Shown here: positions 27,149 through 35,211 of the stretch, in pieces
Numbering within the stretch: position 1 is the stretch's first letter
Layout: the number at the start of each line of letters is the position of its first letter
Assembly: GCF_038002225.1 (NCBI RefSeq)
Contig: NZ_JBBOCA010000001.1
Coordinates: 2,356,001 to 2,420,000, forward strand
Direction of reading: 5' to 3'
DNA from: Paenibacillus sp. FSL R7-0204
GTDB lineage: Bacteria > Bacillota > Bacilli > Paenibacillales > Paenibacillaceae
DNA: 64,000 bases
The notes under the pieces: model-generated
Database searches by the model: none
What the model was told of the DNA's origin: nothing
Seen by the model: only the letters and a program-made list of their open reading frames with translations
Made by a program: the position numbers and the translations under genes

Positions 27149-27236
27149 TACGCTTATTTATTGCAAGTGTACTGTGGTACACAGAAGCACCTGAAGCTGC
27201 CTGGCGATGAATTGGCAATCGAAAGAGGGGGACATC

Positions 27237-28601
27237 ATGTATAAAATTCTCGTTGTGGATGATGAGCCGAGAGTGAGTGCGGGGATCCGAAACTTCCTGC
27301 TCACTTCCGATATGAACATCACGGAGGTGGAGACGGCCATCAATGGCTTTGAAGCGATTGACTATTTACGGATGGATCATTATGATCTGGTGCTTACCGA
27401 TATCCAGATGGGCCGGATGAGTGGAATTGAATTAATGGAGAATATCTATATGGAGCAGTGGAATGTTCCGGTGATCGTCATTTCAGCCCATGAGAAGTTT
27501 GATTTCGCCAAAAAATCGCTCCGGCTGGGAGCCAAGGATTATCTGGTGAAGCCGGTGGAGCGGACGGAGCTGCTGCGGGTGGTGCGCAAAGCGTTAACCC
27601 AGAAGGAGCTTCCTGAGAAAAGCTCGCAGGCGGAGCATAGTCACATCCGGGAGCATTCCCGGCGCGAGGAGTGGCTGATGGAGCTGGTCACCGAGCGGAA
27701 TCTGACGCCGCAGGATATTGAAGAGATCACGGGCGAATTGGGCGGCCTGCTGCAAGGGCCCTATTTCGGAGTGATCTCCATCCGTATAGATTACAGCCAG
27801 GCCGGATTCAGCCGCCAGCAGGTTACGCTACATGACCGCAAGCTGCTGAAATATGCGGCCCTCAATATTATAAACGAAACGTTGACCGAATGGGACGGCA
27901 TAACCTTTAACGGCTTCGGCCATTCGATCATCAGCCTCATTCAGTTATCCGCTGAAGATATGGGGGATCCCCAGGTTAGAGTGCACTCGCAGATCCAGAT
28001 GATCGGGCAGATGATCGCCATGAACCTGAAGCAGCATTTGAATGCGGAGGCTATTATCGGACTCAGCACACTCGGCGGGGGTGTCTCTACACTTCCCGGA
28101 CTGCTGGAAGAAGCGGATACGGCTGCCGGGCGGAGCAGTGTTCATCCCGGGCAAAAGGTGTTCTATTATGGCGACATCGCCATGCAGGAGCATCTGAACA
28201 GAGGGCAGCAGCAGATGGATTCGCCGCTGCCGCCGCAGGACCCGGCCGGAGACCCGAGTGTAATCTCACGGATTACAAGCTACATCCAGAACCATTACCG
28301 GAATCCGGCGCTGAAGATCCAGGATATTTCCGAGGAGGTCCATTTCAGCGCGGCGCATCTGGGTTATATTTTCAAACGCGAGATGCGGATGAATCTGTGG
28401 GATTATGTGACCGCCCTGCGGATGGAGGAGGCCAAGCATCTGATGGCTACTACAGACAAAAAGCGGTATGAAGTTGCTTATGCGGTCGGGTATGAATCGC
28501 CGGAGCATTTCAGCCGGATGTTCAAACGGGTGCTGGGCCTGACCCCGGCGGAATTCCGCAAGCAGGCCAGAGGAGGGGAACGGGCTGAAGCAGAAGCTTA
28601 G
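27237..28601 (+). CDS. AraC-type response regulator, YesN family
   Basis: A 454-residue regulator. The receiver domain (1-120) has DDE near the N-terminus, phospho-acceptor Asp55 in VLTDIQMG and Lys in LVKPVE. A middle region (about 130-340) is of unknown fold. The AraC double helix-turn-helix (about 350-450) ends in YEVAYAVGYESPEHFSRMFKR and GLTPAEFRKQ. The start is the ATG at 27237, with AAAGAGGGGGAC upstream; an earlier in-frame ATG lacks a ribosome binding site. It overlaps the kinase gene and diverges from the GH9 gene. It probably activates the importer and GH9 genes of the polysaccharide locus. Confidence 0.92.
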   Translation: MYKILVVDDEPRVSAGIRNFLLTSDMNITEVETAINGFEAIDYLRMDHYDLVLTDIQMGRMSGIELMENIYMEQWNVPVIVISAHEKFDFAKKSLRLGAKDYLVKPVERTELLRVVRKALTQKELPEKSSQAEHSHIREHSRREEWLMELVTERNLTPQDIEEITGELGGLLQGPYFGVISIRIDYSQAGFSRQQVTLHDRKLLKYAALNIINETLTEWDGITFNGFGHSIISLIQLSAEDMGDPQVRVHSQIQMIGQMIAMNLKQHLNAEAIIGLSTLGGGVSTLPGLLEEADTAAGRSSVHPGQKVFYYGDIAMQEHLNRGQQQMDSPLPPQDPAGDPSVISRITSYIQNHYRNPALKIQDISEEVHFSAAHLGYIFKREMRMNLWDYVTALRMEEAKHLMATTDKKRYEVAYAVGYESPEHFSRMFKRVLGLTPAEFRKQARGGERAEAEA

Positions 28602-30366
28602 ACAGAGGCTCAAACAGAGGCTGAGACTCAGACTGAAGCATAAAGTGATTCTGGCGTTCCTGCTGTGCATCGTGCTGCCTTTTATCGTGGTGGGCTGGGT
28701 CTCTGCATATGTGGCGCTGAACACCATCAAGGAGGAGGTCGGCAGTACGACTCTGCAATTGGTCAAGCAGAATCATGTCACGATTGATAAGACCCTGTCT
28801 GCGGTTAACGACCGGACGATAACGCTGCTCGACAGCCAGTTCTTCAGCAACCCGGAAGGATACAGCTTCTGGACCGGAATTGACACGCTGAATGAGATCC
28901 GGCAGGCCGACAATATACTGGATAGCTGGTCCACCGGCGGCACGGAATATGCCATATATATGAAGAATATTGAGCGCAGGGCAACGCCGTTCGATCTGTC
29001 CTACAAGACCAAAGGCTTCAAATACCTGGATGGGGCCAGCGGCGGCTTGCCTGAGCTTAACACCAGTCTGATGGATGTCAGCGGCGCAGGAGCGCTGCGT
29101 GTCATTCCGTCCGGGAGCGGCGAGAACACGATCTCCTTCATGCGCAGCATTCTGAATCCCCGCAATTATAACGAGGTGATCGGCCTGCTGGCCGTCAACA
29201 AGATAGAAGTCATGCTGACCCGTGACATGGTCTCGGTGGAGCAGCCTGCCGCTGCCGGGGCATTCTTGTTCAATACCAGCGGGGAGCTGCTGATGTCCAC
29301 CGGCGTAGGCGGCCTTACCCCCGGCGAGCTTGGCAAGCACCTCGAACCGGATGTCCCCTATGGCTATACCTTTGCGCAAGAAGGCGGAGAGGAATGGCTG
29401 TATGCGTATTCGGACAGCTCCAGATTCCACACCAGATTATTGTACAAAATCCCGTTAGAGTCCATAACCGGCAAGCTCATCTGGTTTCAGCGGCTGCTTG
29501 TGGTGATCTCGTTCATTTTCTTGGCGTTCGTCCTGACGTTTGTCCTGTATATGGTAAGACTTGTGGTGAGGCCTGTGGTCGAGCTGGTCTCGGTGATGAA
29601 GATCTATGAGCCCGGCAAAAAGCTGCCGCTATCCGAGGAACCGCTGCGCCAGGATGAATTCGGCATTCTCCAAGGCTCCTTCGTCAGAATGACCCGCAGG
29701 CTGGACCATTCAATTGAAGAGAATTACGGGATGCAGTTGAAGCAGAAGGAATATGAGCTGCTCATGCTCCAGTCCCAGATTACCCCGCATTATCTGTACA
29801 ACACCCTCGATTCGATCTATTGGTATGCGCTGGACAGCGGAAATACCGAGGTCGGCGAAATGGTCCGCGACTTGTCGATGCTGCTGCGGATCGGCCTCAG
29901 CCGGGGGCGGAAGATGATTACGGTGGGGGAGGAGCTGGAGCATGCACAGGCATACACCCGGCTTCAGACCAAGCGTTACCCGGATACCTTTGAGGTCCGG
30001 TGGCAGATTGACGATGCCTTGCGGGACTTCGAGATGCCCAAGGTGATCATTCAGCCGCTGATTGAGAATGCTATTCTTCACGGCGTGCGCGGCATGGATG
30101 GAGAAGGAGAGATCCGGGTCTCGGCGGTGCAGGCAGAGGGCATGCTGCGCTTCACCGTAGAGGATAACGGACATCTGCCGGTAGATCTGGAGGAGCTTAA
30201 GGCCATACTGGAAGAAGAGCAGAGTCCGAGAGGATACGGGATCAGGAACGTGCATCAGCGCATCCGGCTCCATTACGGGGAGGCCTACGGGCTGGCTTAT
30301 GAGCGGACCGGGGACGGATGGACACGGGCAGTGATTACCTTGCCGCTGAAGCCGGGCGGGGTCTGA
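28585..30366 (+). CDS. Sensor histidine kinase, YesM type, probable CTG start
   Basis: A kinase of about 593 residues. It has a transmembrane helix near residues 21-43, an extracytoplasmic sensor region (about 45-300), a second helix (about 305-330), HAMP, a His_kinase domain with His402 in ITPHYLYN and a HATPase with VIIQPLIENAILHG and GYGIRNVHQRI. No ATG suits the N-terminus. A GTG at 28645 has no ribosome binding site and would start inside the first helix. CTG at 28585 lies 6 bases after a perfect AGGAGGGG and adds the basic leader KQKLRQRLKQRLRLRLKHK that normally precedes such a helix. The start overlaps the regulator gene by 17 bases. It should sense a product of the extracellular polysaccharide breakdown. 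Confidence 0.85.
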   Translation: MKQKLRQRLKQRLRLRLKHKVILAFLLCIVLPFIVVGWVSAYVALNTIKEEVGSTTLQLVKQNHVTIDKTLSAVNDRTITLLDSQFFSNPEGYSFWTGIDTLNEIRQADNILDSWSTGGTEYAIYMKNIERRATPFDLSYKTKGFKYLDGASGGLPELNTSLMDVSGAGALRVIPSGSGENTISFMRSILNPRNYNEVIGLLAVNKIEVMLTRDMVSVEQPAAAGAFLFNTSGELLMSTGVGGLTPGELGKHLEPDVPYGYTFAQEGGEEWLYAYSDSSRFHTRLLYKIPLESITGKLIWFQRLLVVISFIFLAFVLTFVLYMVRLVVRPVVELVSVMKIYEPGKKLPLSEEPLRQDEFGILQGSFVRMTRRLDHSIEENYGMQLKQKEYELLMLQSQITPHYLYNTLDSIYWYALDSGNTEVGEMVRDLSMLLRIGLSRGRKMITVGEELEHAQAYTRLQTKRYPDTFEVRWQIDDALRDFEMPKVIIQPLIENAILHGVRGMDGEGEIRVSAVQAEGMLRFTVEDNGHLPVDLEELKAILEEEQSPRGYGIRNVHQRIRLHYGEAYGLAYERTGDGWTRAVITLPLKPGGV

Positions 30367-30390
30367 GGCAGCGAGAACGGACTTGTAAAA

Positions 30391-30418
30391 GATCACAGTT
30401 ATGCGGGAATGCATCATC
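30391..30418 (+). promoter_or_regulatory. Candidate YesN operator upstream of importer
   Basis: These 28 bases repeat the site at 27121-27148 (22 of 28 identical), including GATCACAG and GCGGGAAT..ATCATC. It ends where a -35 box would be, 21 bases before the -10 hexamer at 30440. An AraC-type activator bound here could contact RNA polymerase directly. Confidence 0.55.
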
Positions 30419-30439
30419 GAAGCGGAGGGCAGATGGTTC

Positions 30440-30445
30440 TATAAT
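30440..30445 (+). promoter_or_regulatory. Candidate -10 hexamer of importer promoter
   Basis: A perfect TATAAT lies 26 bases before the permease start. The position 17 bases upstream (30417-30422) has no recognisable -35 box and adjoins the candidate operator, as in activator-dependent promoters. Confidence 0.5.
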
Positions 30446-30470
30446 TAGTCCATGAAAGGAGTAATGGACC

Positions 30471-31406
30471 ATGAGTAGAGCCACTGGATTCTCAAGATTT
30501 ATCCATGCTATGTGGAAGTACAAGGCGCTGACACTGATGCTGCTGCCTGCAGTGCTTGTCCTGCTGGCGCACAGCTATCTGCCGATGTTCGGCATATTTA
30601 TTGCTTTTAAAAATGTGAATTATATGGACGGGATCTGGGGCAGTCCCTGGGTGGGGCTGGATAATTTCAGCTTCCTGTTCTCTTCGGGGGACATGTGGCG
30701 GATTGTGCGCAATACGCTGCTGTACAGTCTGACCTTCATGATCCTGAACCTAGTGCTGTCGGTGTCGATTGCGGTAGCCATCAATGAGATCCGGCGGCGG
30801 CTGCTGGCGAAGGTGTACCAGAGCTTCATCATCCTGCCGCACTTCCTGTCCATGGTAGTGGTGAGTTATCTCGTATACGCTTTCCTGCAGCCGGATCACG
30901 GCTTCATTAATGCCACAGTGCTTAAGGCCTTCGGTCAAGACCCGATCTTCTGGTACTCGGAGAAGGAATATTGGCCTTACATTCTGGTGTTTGTCAACGC
31001 CTGGAAGCATGCAGGCTTCGGCGCAGTGATCTATATCGCGGCGATTGCCGGAATTGATCCGGAATATTATGAGGCGGCGCTGATTGACGGGGCTTCCAAG
31101 TGGAAGCAGATTACGCATATCACGCTCCCTTTTATCCGGCCGGTCATCATTATTATGACGATTCTGTCCATGGGCAGCATCTTTAGCTCCGACTTCGGGC
31201 TGTTCTTCCAGGTGCCTATGAATTCAGGAGCGCTGTATCCGGTAACGGATACCGTGGATACATATGTCTACCGCGCCCTGATGCAATTGAATGATATCGG
31301 CATGTCCTCGGCCACGGCGCTTGTGCAGTCTGTTGTCGGATTCATCATGGTCATTGCGACGAACAGCATCGTCCGGAGAATCGACCGTGAACAGGCACTA
31401 TTCTAA
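30471..31406 (+). CDS. Sugar ABC transporter permease, LplB type
   Basis: A 311-residue permease with six predicted transmembrane helices and the EAA loop EAALIDGASKWKQITHITLPF. It is a clear paralogue of the 8147 permease, sharing LPMFGIFIAFKNVNY and SDFGLFFQVPMNSGALY. Gene order here is permease, permease, receptor, unlike the first importer (receptor first). AAAGGAGTAATGGACC is the ribosome binding region. With the GH88, GH92 and PL8 genes downstream it should import oligosaccharides from the extracellular GH9 reaction. Confidence 0.92.
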   Translation: MSRATGFSRFIHAMWKYKALTLMLLPAVLVLLAHSYLPMFGIFIAFKNVNYMDGIWGSPWVGLDNFSFLFSSGDMWRIVRNTLLYSLTFMILNLVLSVSIAVAINEIRRRLLAKVYQSFIILPHFLSMVVVSYLVYAFLQPDHGFINATVLKAFGQDPIFWYSEKEYWPYILVFVNAWKHAGFGAVIYIAAIAGIDPEYYEAALIDGASKWKQITHITLPFIRPVIIIMTILSMGSIFSSDFGLFFQVPMNSGALYPVTDTVDTYVYRALMQLNDIGMSSATALVQSVVGFIMVIATNSIVRRIDREQALF

Positions 31407-31425
31407 TGAAGAAGGGAGAACCCTT

Positions 31426-32337
31426 ATGAACAGCAACTCCAGTTATTCTATCGGCAGCAACTCGGCCACTTCCAATGTACTTTTGAACCTGGCCTTCGTC
31501 ATTCTCTCCCTTTTGTGCTTTCTGCCTGTTCTGCTTGTGATCATTGTCTCCTTCACAGACGGGCAGTCCATTCTGACTCAGGGGTACAGCTTCATTCCGA
31601 ATAAGTGGTCCTTCATTGCCTATGAGTCGATCTTCAAGGACTGGATGACGATTGTGTCGGGATATCGCGTGAGTTTCACCATCACTATTGCAGGTACAGC
31701 GCTTAGCGTGCTGCTCATGGCAATGTATGCTTATCCCATCTCGCGTGCGGATTATCCGTTCCGTAATGTGTTTACCTTCTTCTTGTTCTTCACGATGTTG
31801 TTCAATGGCGGGATGGTCAGCAGATATCTGATCTATACGCAGGCGCTGCATATCAAGGATTCGTATATGGCACTGATTCTGCCCATGCTGATTGTGCCGT
31901 TCAACGTCATTATTATGCGGACCTTCTTCCAGACGACCATTCATCCGGCGGTGATCGAATCGGCCAGAATTGACGGTGCGGGGGAGCTGAGAATCTTCCT
32001 GCGGATCGTTCTGCCGCTCTCGTTGCCGGTCCTGGCGACCATGGCCCTGTTCAGTACCATCGGCTATTGGAACGACTGGTTCAATGCGCTGCTGTATATC
32101 ACCAGCGAGGACAAATATCCGCTGCAGTATTTGATGATGCGCGTCCTCAACGATGTGCAGTATCTGCGCAATAATGTGGAGCTGGCTGCCCAGAATCCCA
32201 ATATGATGAAGAATCTTCCGAACGAATCCCTGCAGATGGCTATGGCGGTGATCGGGATGGGACCGATTCTGATTGCGTATCCGTTCTTTCAGAAGTATTT
32301 TGTCAAAGGGCTGACGGTAGGGGCAGTGAAGGGTTAA
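31426..32337 (+). CDS. Sugar ABC transporter permease, LplC type
   Basis: A 303-residue permease, the partner of the 30471 protein. Six membrane helices are predicted, with EAA loop ESARIDGAGELRIFLRIVLPLS and the family C-terminus VKGLTVGAVKG. The start at 31426 is chosen for GAAGGGAGAACCC just upstream; the frame continues back into the first permease gene without a ribosome binding site. The short N-terminus before helix 1 is Ser/Asn-rich. No ATPase gene is nearby, so a shared MsmX-type ATPase is expected. Confidence 0.92.
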   Translation: MNSNSSYSIGSNSATSNVLLNLAFVILSLLCFLPVLLVIIVSFTDGQSILTQGYSFIPNKWSFIAYESIFKDWMTIVSGYRVSFTITIAGTALSVLLMAMYAYPISRADYPFRNVFTFFLFFTMLFNGGMVSRYLIYTQALHIKDSYMALILPMLIVPFNVIIMRTFFQTTIHPAVIESARIDGAGELRIFLRIVLPLSLPVLATMALFSTIGYWNDWFNALLYITSEDKYPLQYLMMRVLNDVQYLRNNVELAAQNPNMMKNLPNESLQMAMAVIGMGPILIAYPFFQKYFVKGLTVGAVKG

Positions 32338-32404
32338 AGCGTGGTGGAACCGGCGATCAGACTGCCGTTCTATATATAAGTATGAACAACTAGGGAGGGT
32401 TAAT

Positions 32405-33985
32405 ATGACAAAGGTAAAAAAGCGCAAACCGCTATTCACGGCGATGATTCTGGTGCTGGCTTTATCCTTGCAGGCGTGCTCCGGCGGCAATAACGGGGGG
32501 GCTGCCAAGCCGGAGGCTTCCAGCGGAGCAGCAGCTACGAACAGTGCAAGCAGCGCGGAGCCAGCCGGCGGGACAGCATCACTGAAGCCTTACGAGGTGT
32601 CCATTATCTACTTCGGTGCGCCGCAGCGGGATGATGCGCTGGTGGAAGCCAAGCTGAGTGAATATTTCAAAGAGAAATTCAATGCCACCGTTGATCTTCA
32701 GCCGATTGCCTCCAGTGAATACAAGCAGAAGACGGAGCTGATGCTCAATGCCGGTGAGCCGATGGATCTGGTGTTTACCGCGTCATGGCTGAATTTCTTC
32801 GGCAATGTGGCCAAGGGAGCTTTTCTGGATCTGGATGATCTGCTGGCGAAGTATGGGCAGGGCATCACAGAAAACCTTAATCCGATCTATCTGGAGGCTC
32901 CGCGCTACAAAGGCAAATTATACGGCATTCCGACCAACAAAGAGATTACCCAAGGCAAGGCCTACACGTACCGCAAGGATATCATCGACAAATATAATAT
33001 TCCTATCGAGGATATTAAGACGATGTCAGACTTTGAACCCTGGTTCAAGCTGCTGAAGGAGAAGGAGCCGGAGCTGATTCTGGACTTCCTCAAGGAATCG
33101 GGCGAAGGGATGATGTATGAGACCCGCTCGAACTTCCGCGCTATCGGGCCGACGCCGAACAAGATTCCTTTATTCCTCTATGACTACACAAATACAGATA
33201 ACATCCAGATTAAGTCAGTCGTTGATCCGGAGATTTCATCCATTGCCAAAGCCGAGTATGAGCTGAACCGCAGCTATTACGAGAAGGGCTATATCAACAG
33301 CGATGCTGCGACTACAACGACAGAGATCGGGGATTTACGCAAGCAGGGCAAGATCTGGATGCAGCAGGCGGTCTGGAAGCCGGGCGCGGATATTGAGCTG
33401 AAAATCGCCTCGGACAATAAATATGATTTCGTGTCCAAGGTAATTGAAGAGCCTATCGTGACCACGGATCTGGCAGCCGGGTCCATGTTCTCCATCTCCC
33501 GCACCTCCAAAGACCCGGAGCGGGCGATGATGGTCTTGAATGCGCTGCATACCGATCCGTATGCCGTGAACCTGTTCGTTAACGGGATCGAAGGTACCCA
33601 TTACAAGAAGATTAGCGAGAACCGGATCGAGCCGATTGCCGATTCCGGGTATGGCAGTTCTGCCCTGTTCTGGGTGGTCGGCAATCAGCTGATCAATTAT
33701 CTGAAGCCGGGCCAGCCGGATGATCTGTATACAAGCTGGAAGCAATTCAATGATGAGGCCAAACGCTCTCCATTGCTGGGCTTCGTCTTCGATGAATCTC
33801 CGGTGAAGAACGAGATTACCCAGCTCACCTCGGTCATTGGTGAATACCGGGCCGCAAGCACAGGGGCGATTCCTGACCCTGCCAAGATGCTTGCGGAACG
33901 CAATGAGAAATTGAAGAAGGCCGGCATTGAGAAGGTCAAGACCGAACTGCAGACCCAGATTGATGCCTGGAAAGCAGCGCAATAA
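32405..33985 (+). CDS. Oligosaccharide ABC transporter solute-binding lipoprotein
   Basis: A 526-residue lipoprotein with a basic N-terminus MTKVKKRK, hydrophobic core and lipobox LSLQAC (Cys25), then a Gly/Ser/Ala linker and a large two-lobe binding domain of the LplA-like class, with YGIPTNKEI and TTTTEIGDLRKQGK. Large receptors of this type bind oligosaccharides of several residues. AGGGAGGGTTAAT precedes the ATG. Its place between the permeases and the cytoplasmic GH88/GH92/PL8 genes suggests it captures acidic gluco-oligosaccharides bearing mannose-glucuronate branches. That ligand is inferred from context. Confidence 0.9.
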   Translation: MTKVKKRKPLFTAMILVLALSLQACSGGNNGGAAKPEASSGAAATNSASSAEPAGGTASLKPYEVSIIYFGAPQRDDALVEAKLSEYFKEKFNATVDLQPIASSEYKQKTELMLNAGEPMDLVFTASWLNFFGNVAKGAFLDLDDLLAKYGQGITENLNPIYLEAPRYKGKLYGIPTNKEITQGKAYTYRKDIIDKYNIPIEDIKTMSDFEPWFKLLKEKEPELILDFLKESGEGMMYETRSNFRAIGPTPNKIPLFLYDYTNTDNIQIKSVVDPEISSIAKAEYELNRSYYEKGYINSDAATTTTEIGDLRKQGKIWMQQAVWKPGADIELKIASDNKYDFVSKVIEEPIVTTDLAAGSMFSISRTSKDPERAMMVLNALHTDPYAVNLFVNGIEGTHYKKISENRIEPIADSGYGSSALFWVVGNQLINYLKPGQPDDLYTSWKQFNDEAKRSPLLGFVFDESPVKNEITQLTSVIGEYRAASTGAIPDPAKMLAERNEKLKKAGIEKVKTELQTQIDAWKAAQ

Positions 33986-34002
33986 CTGACAGTGCGAGGA
34001 TG

Positions 34003-34032
34003 GCAGGAGGTCCGTTATTTCCGGGCATCCTG
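34003..34032 (+). other. mRNA hairpin between receptor and GH88 genes
   Basis: GGCAGGA pairs with TCCTGCC around a 16-base loop, 17 bases after the receptor stop. There is no T-run. It probably shields the receptor mRNA or reduces read-through to the enzyme genes. Confidence 0.45.
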
Positions 34033-34071
34033 CCCTCTAATTTGTAGACGAGAAAGGAAGACCTAGAGACT

Positions 34072-35175
34072 ATGGAGACTTGGATCAACGAAGCCTGGGA
34101 CTACGCCCAGCACAAATTAAGCCGTACACGGAGCCGGATCGGAGCCACCTTCCCGAATGCCACCTACGGAGGACAATATGATGCGCGTGACCCGGATTGC
34201 TGGACTAACGGATTCTGGCCGGGCATTCTGTGGCTGGCTTACCGGGCCACAGGCGATGAGGAATACCGGCGCATTGCCGAGAGCTGCGAGGAGCAACTAG
34301 ACGGACCTCTTCAGGAATATGAACAGCTCCATCACGATAACGGCTTCCTCTGGAGTCTGTCAGCGGTTGCCGATTACAAGCTCACCGGTAACAGGCTGTC
34401 CCGGAGAAGAGGGCTGATCGCTGCCAGCCATCTGGCCAGCCGGTTCAATCTCAAGGGGAATTTCATCCGTGCCTGGCTGCATGAAGGCAGTGAAGGGCTG
34501 GCGATCATCGACTGCATGATGAATCTTGGACTGCTGTACTGGGCCAGCGGGGAACTGCAGGACCCCCGGTACCGTCACATCGCCGTCGCCCATTCGGAAA
34601 TGGCGCTGCGGGAATTCATCCGCGAGGACGGCTCGGTGCATCATATTGTCCGGTTCGATCCTGAGACAGGAGAGCGGATCGAAGCGCTGGGCGGACAAGG
34701 GTATAGTCCGGATTCCGCCTGGTCGCGCGGATCTGCCTGGGCGATCTACGGATTCGCGATCGGATACCGGTATACGGGTGACATCCGCTTCATGAATGCT
34801 GCCAAGGCGGCAGCGGATTATTTCGCCGCACATTTGCCGGAGGATCTGGTGCCGCCCTGGGATTTCCGCGCCCCGGCAGATCAGCTATGGGCCAAGGACT
34901 CAACGGCGGCAGCCTGTGCGGCCAGCGGGATGCTGGAGATAGCCTATCTGCTGGAGGGAGAAGAAGGCGACCGGTACCGGAAGATCGGCAGTGCCATCAC
35001 GGAATCGCTGTTCCGCCATTACGCGCCGGAAGACCCGGCGGAAGAAGCGCTCATTACCAAGGGGACCGGCAGCTTCCCGGCCAATGCCGAAGTGGAGGTG
35101 CCGATCATTTACGGCGACTATTTCTTTCTGGAAGCTTTGCTGAAGCTCAAGGGAGAGAATGAAATCTTTTGGTAG
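34072..35175 (+). CDS. GH88 unsaturated glucuronyl hydrolase
   Basis: A 367-residue cytoplasmic enzyme (no signal peptide), near the 377 residues of the Bacillus sp. GL1 enzyme that acts on xanthan and glycosaminoglycan products. Catalytic Asp residues appear as Asp89 in LHHDNGF and Asp147 in IIDCMMN, matching Asp88 and Asp149 of that enzyme. The GYSPDSAWSRGSAWAIYG substrate-site segment is intact. It hydrates the 4,5-double bond of unsaturated glucuronic acid left by a polysaccharide lyase and releases it. It therefore works after the PL8 lyase encoded at 37408, inside the cell. Confidence 0.93.
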   Translation: METWINEAWDYAQHKLSRTRSRIGATFPNATYGGQYDARDPDCWTNGFWPGILWLAYRATGDEEYRRIAESCEEQLDGPLQEYEQLHHDNGFLWSLSAVADYKLTGNRLSRRRGLIAASHLASRFNLKGNFIRAWLHEGSEGLAIIDCMMNLGLLYWASGELQDPRYRHIAVAHSEMALREFIREDGSVHHIVRFDPETGERIEALGGQGYSPDSAWSRGSAWAIYGFAIGYRYTGDIRFMNAAKAAADYFAAHLPEDLVPPWDFRAPADQLWAKDSTAAACAASGMLEIAYLLEGEEGDRYRKIGSAITESLFRHYAPEDPAEEALITKGTGSFPANAEVEVPIIYGDYFFLEALLKLKGENEIFW

Positions 35176-35211
35176 AGGGAATAGATTCATGGCAAGGAAG
35201 GAGGACCTGAT

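Noticed and set aside
28645..30366. GTG at 28645 as the histidine-kinase start
   Set aside because: No ribosome binding site precedes it, and the first membrane helix would begin at residue 1 without a basic flank; CTG at 28585 fits better.
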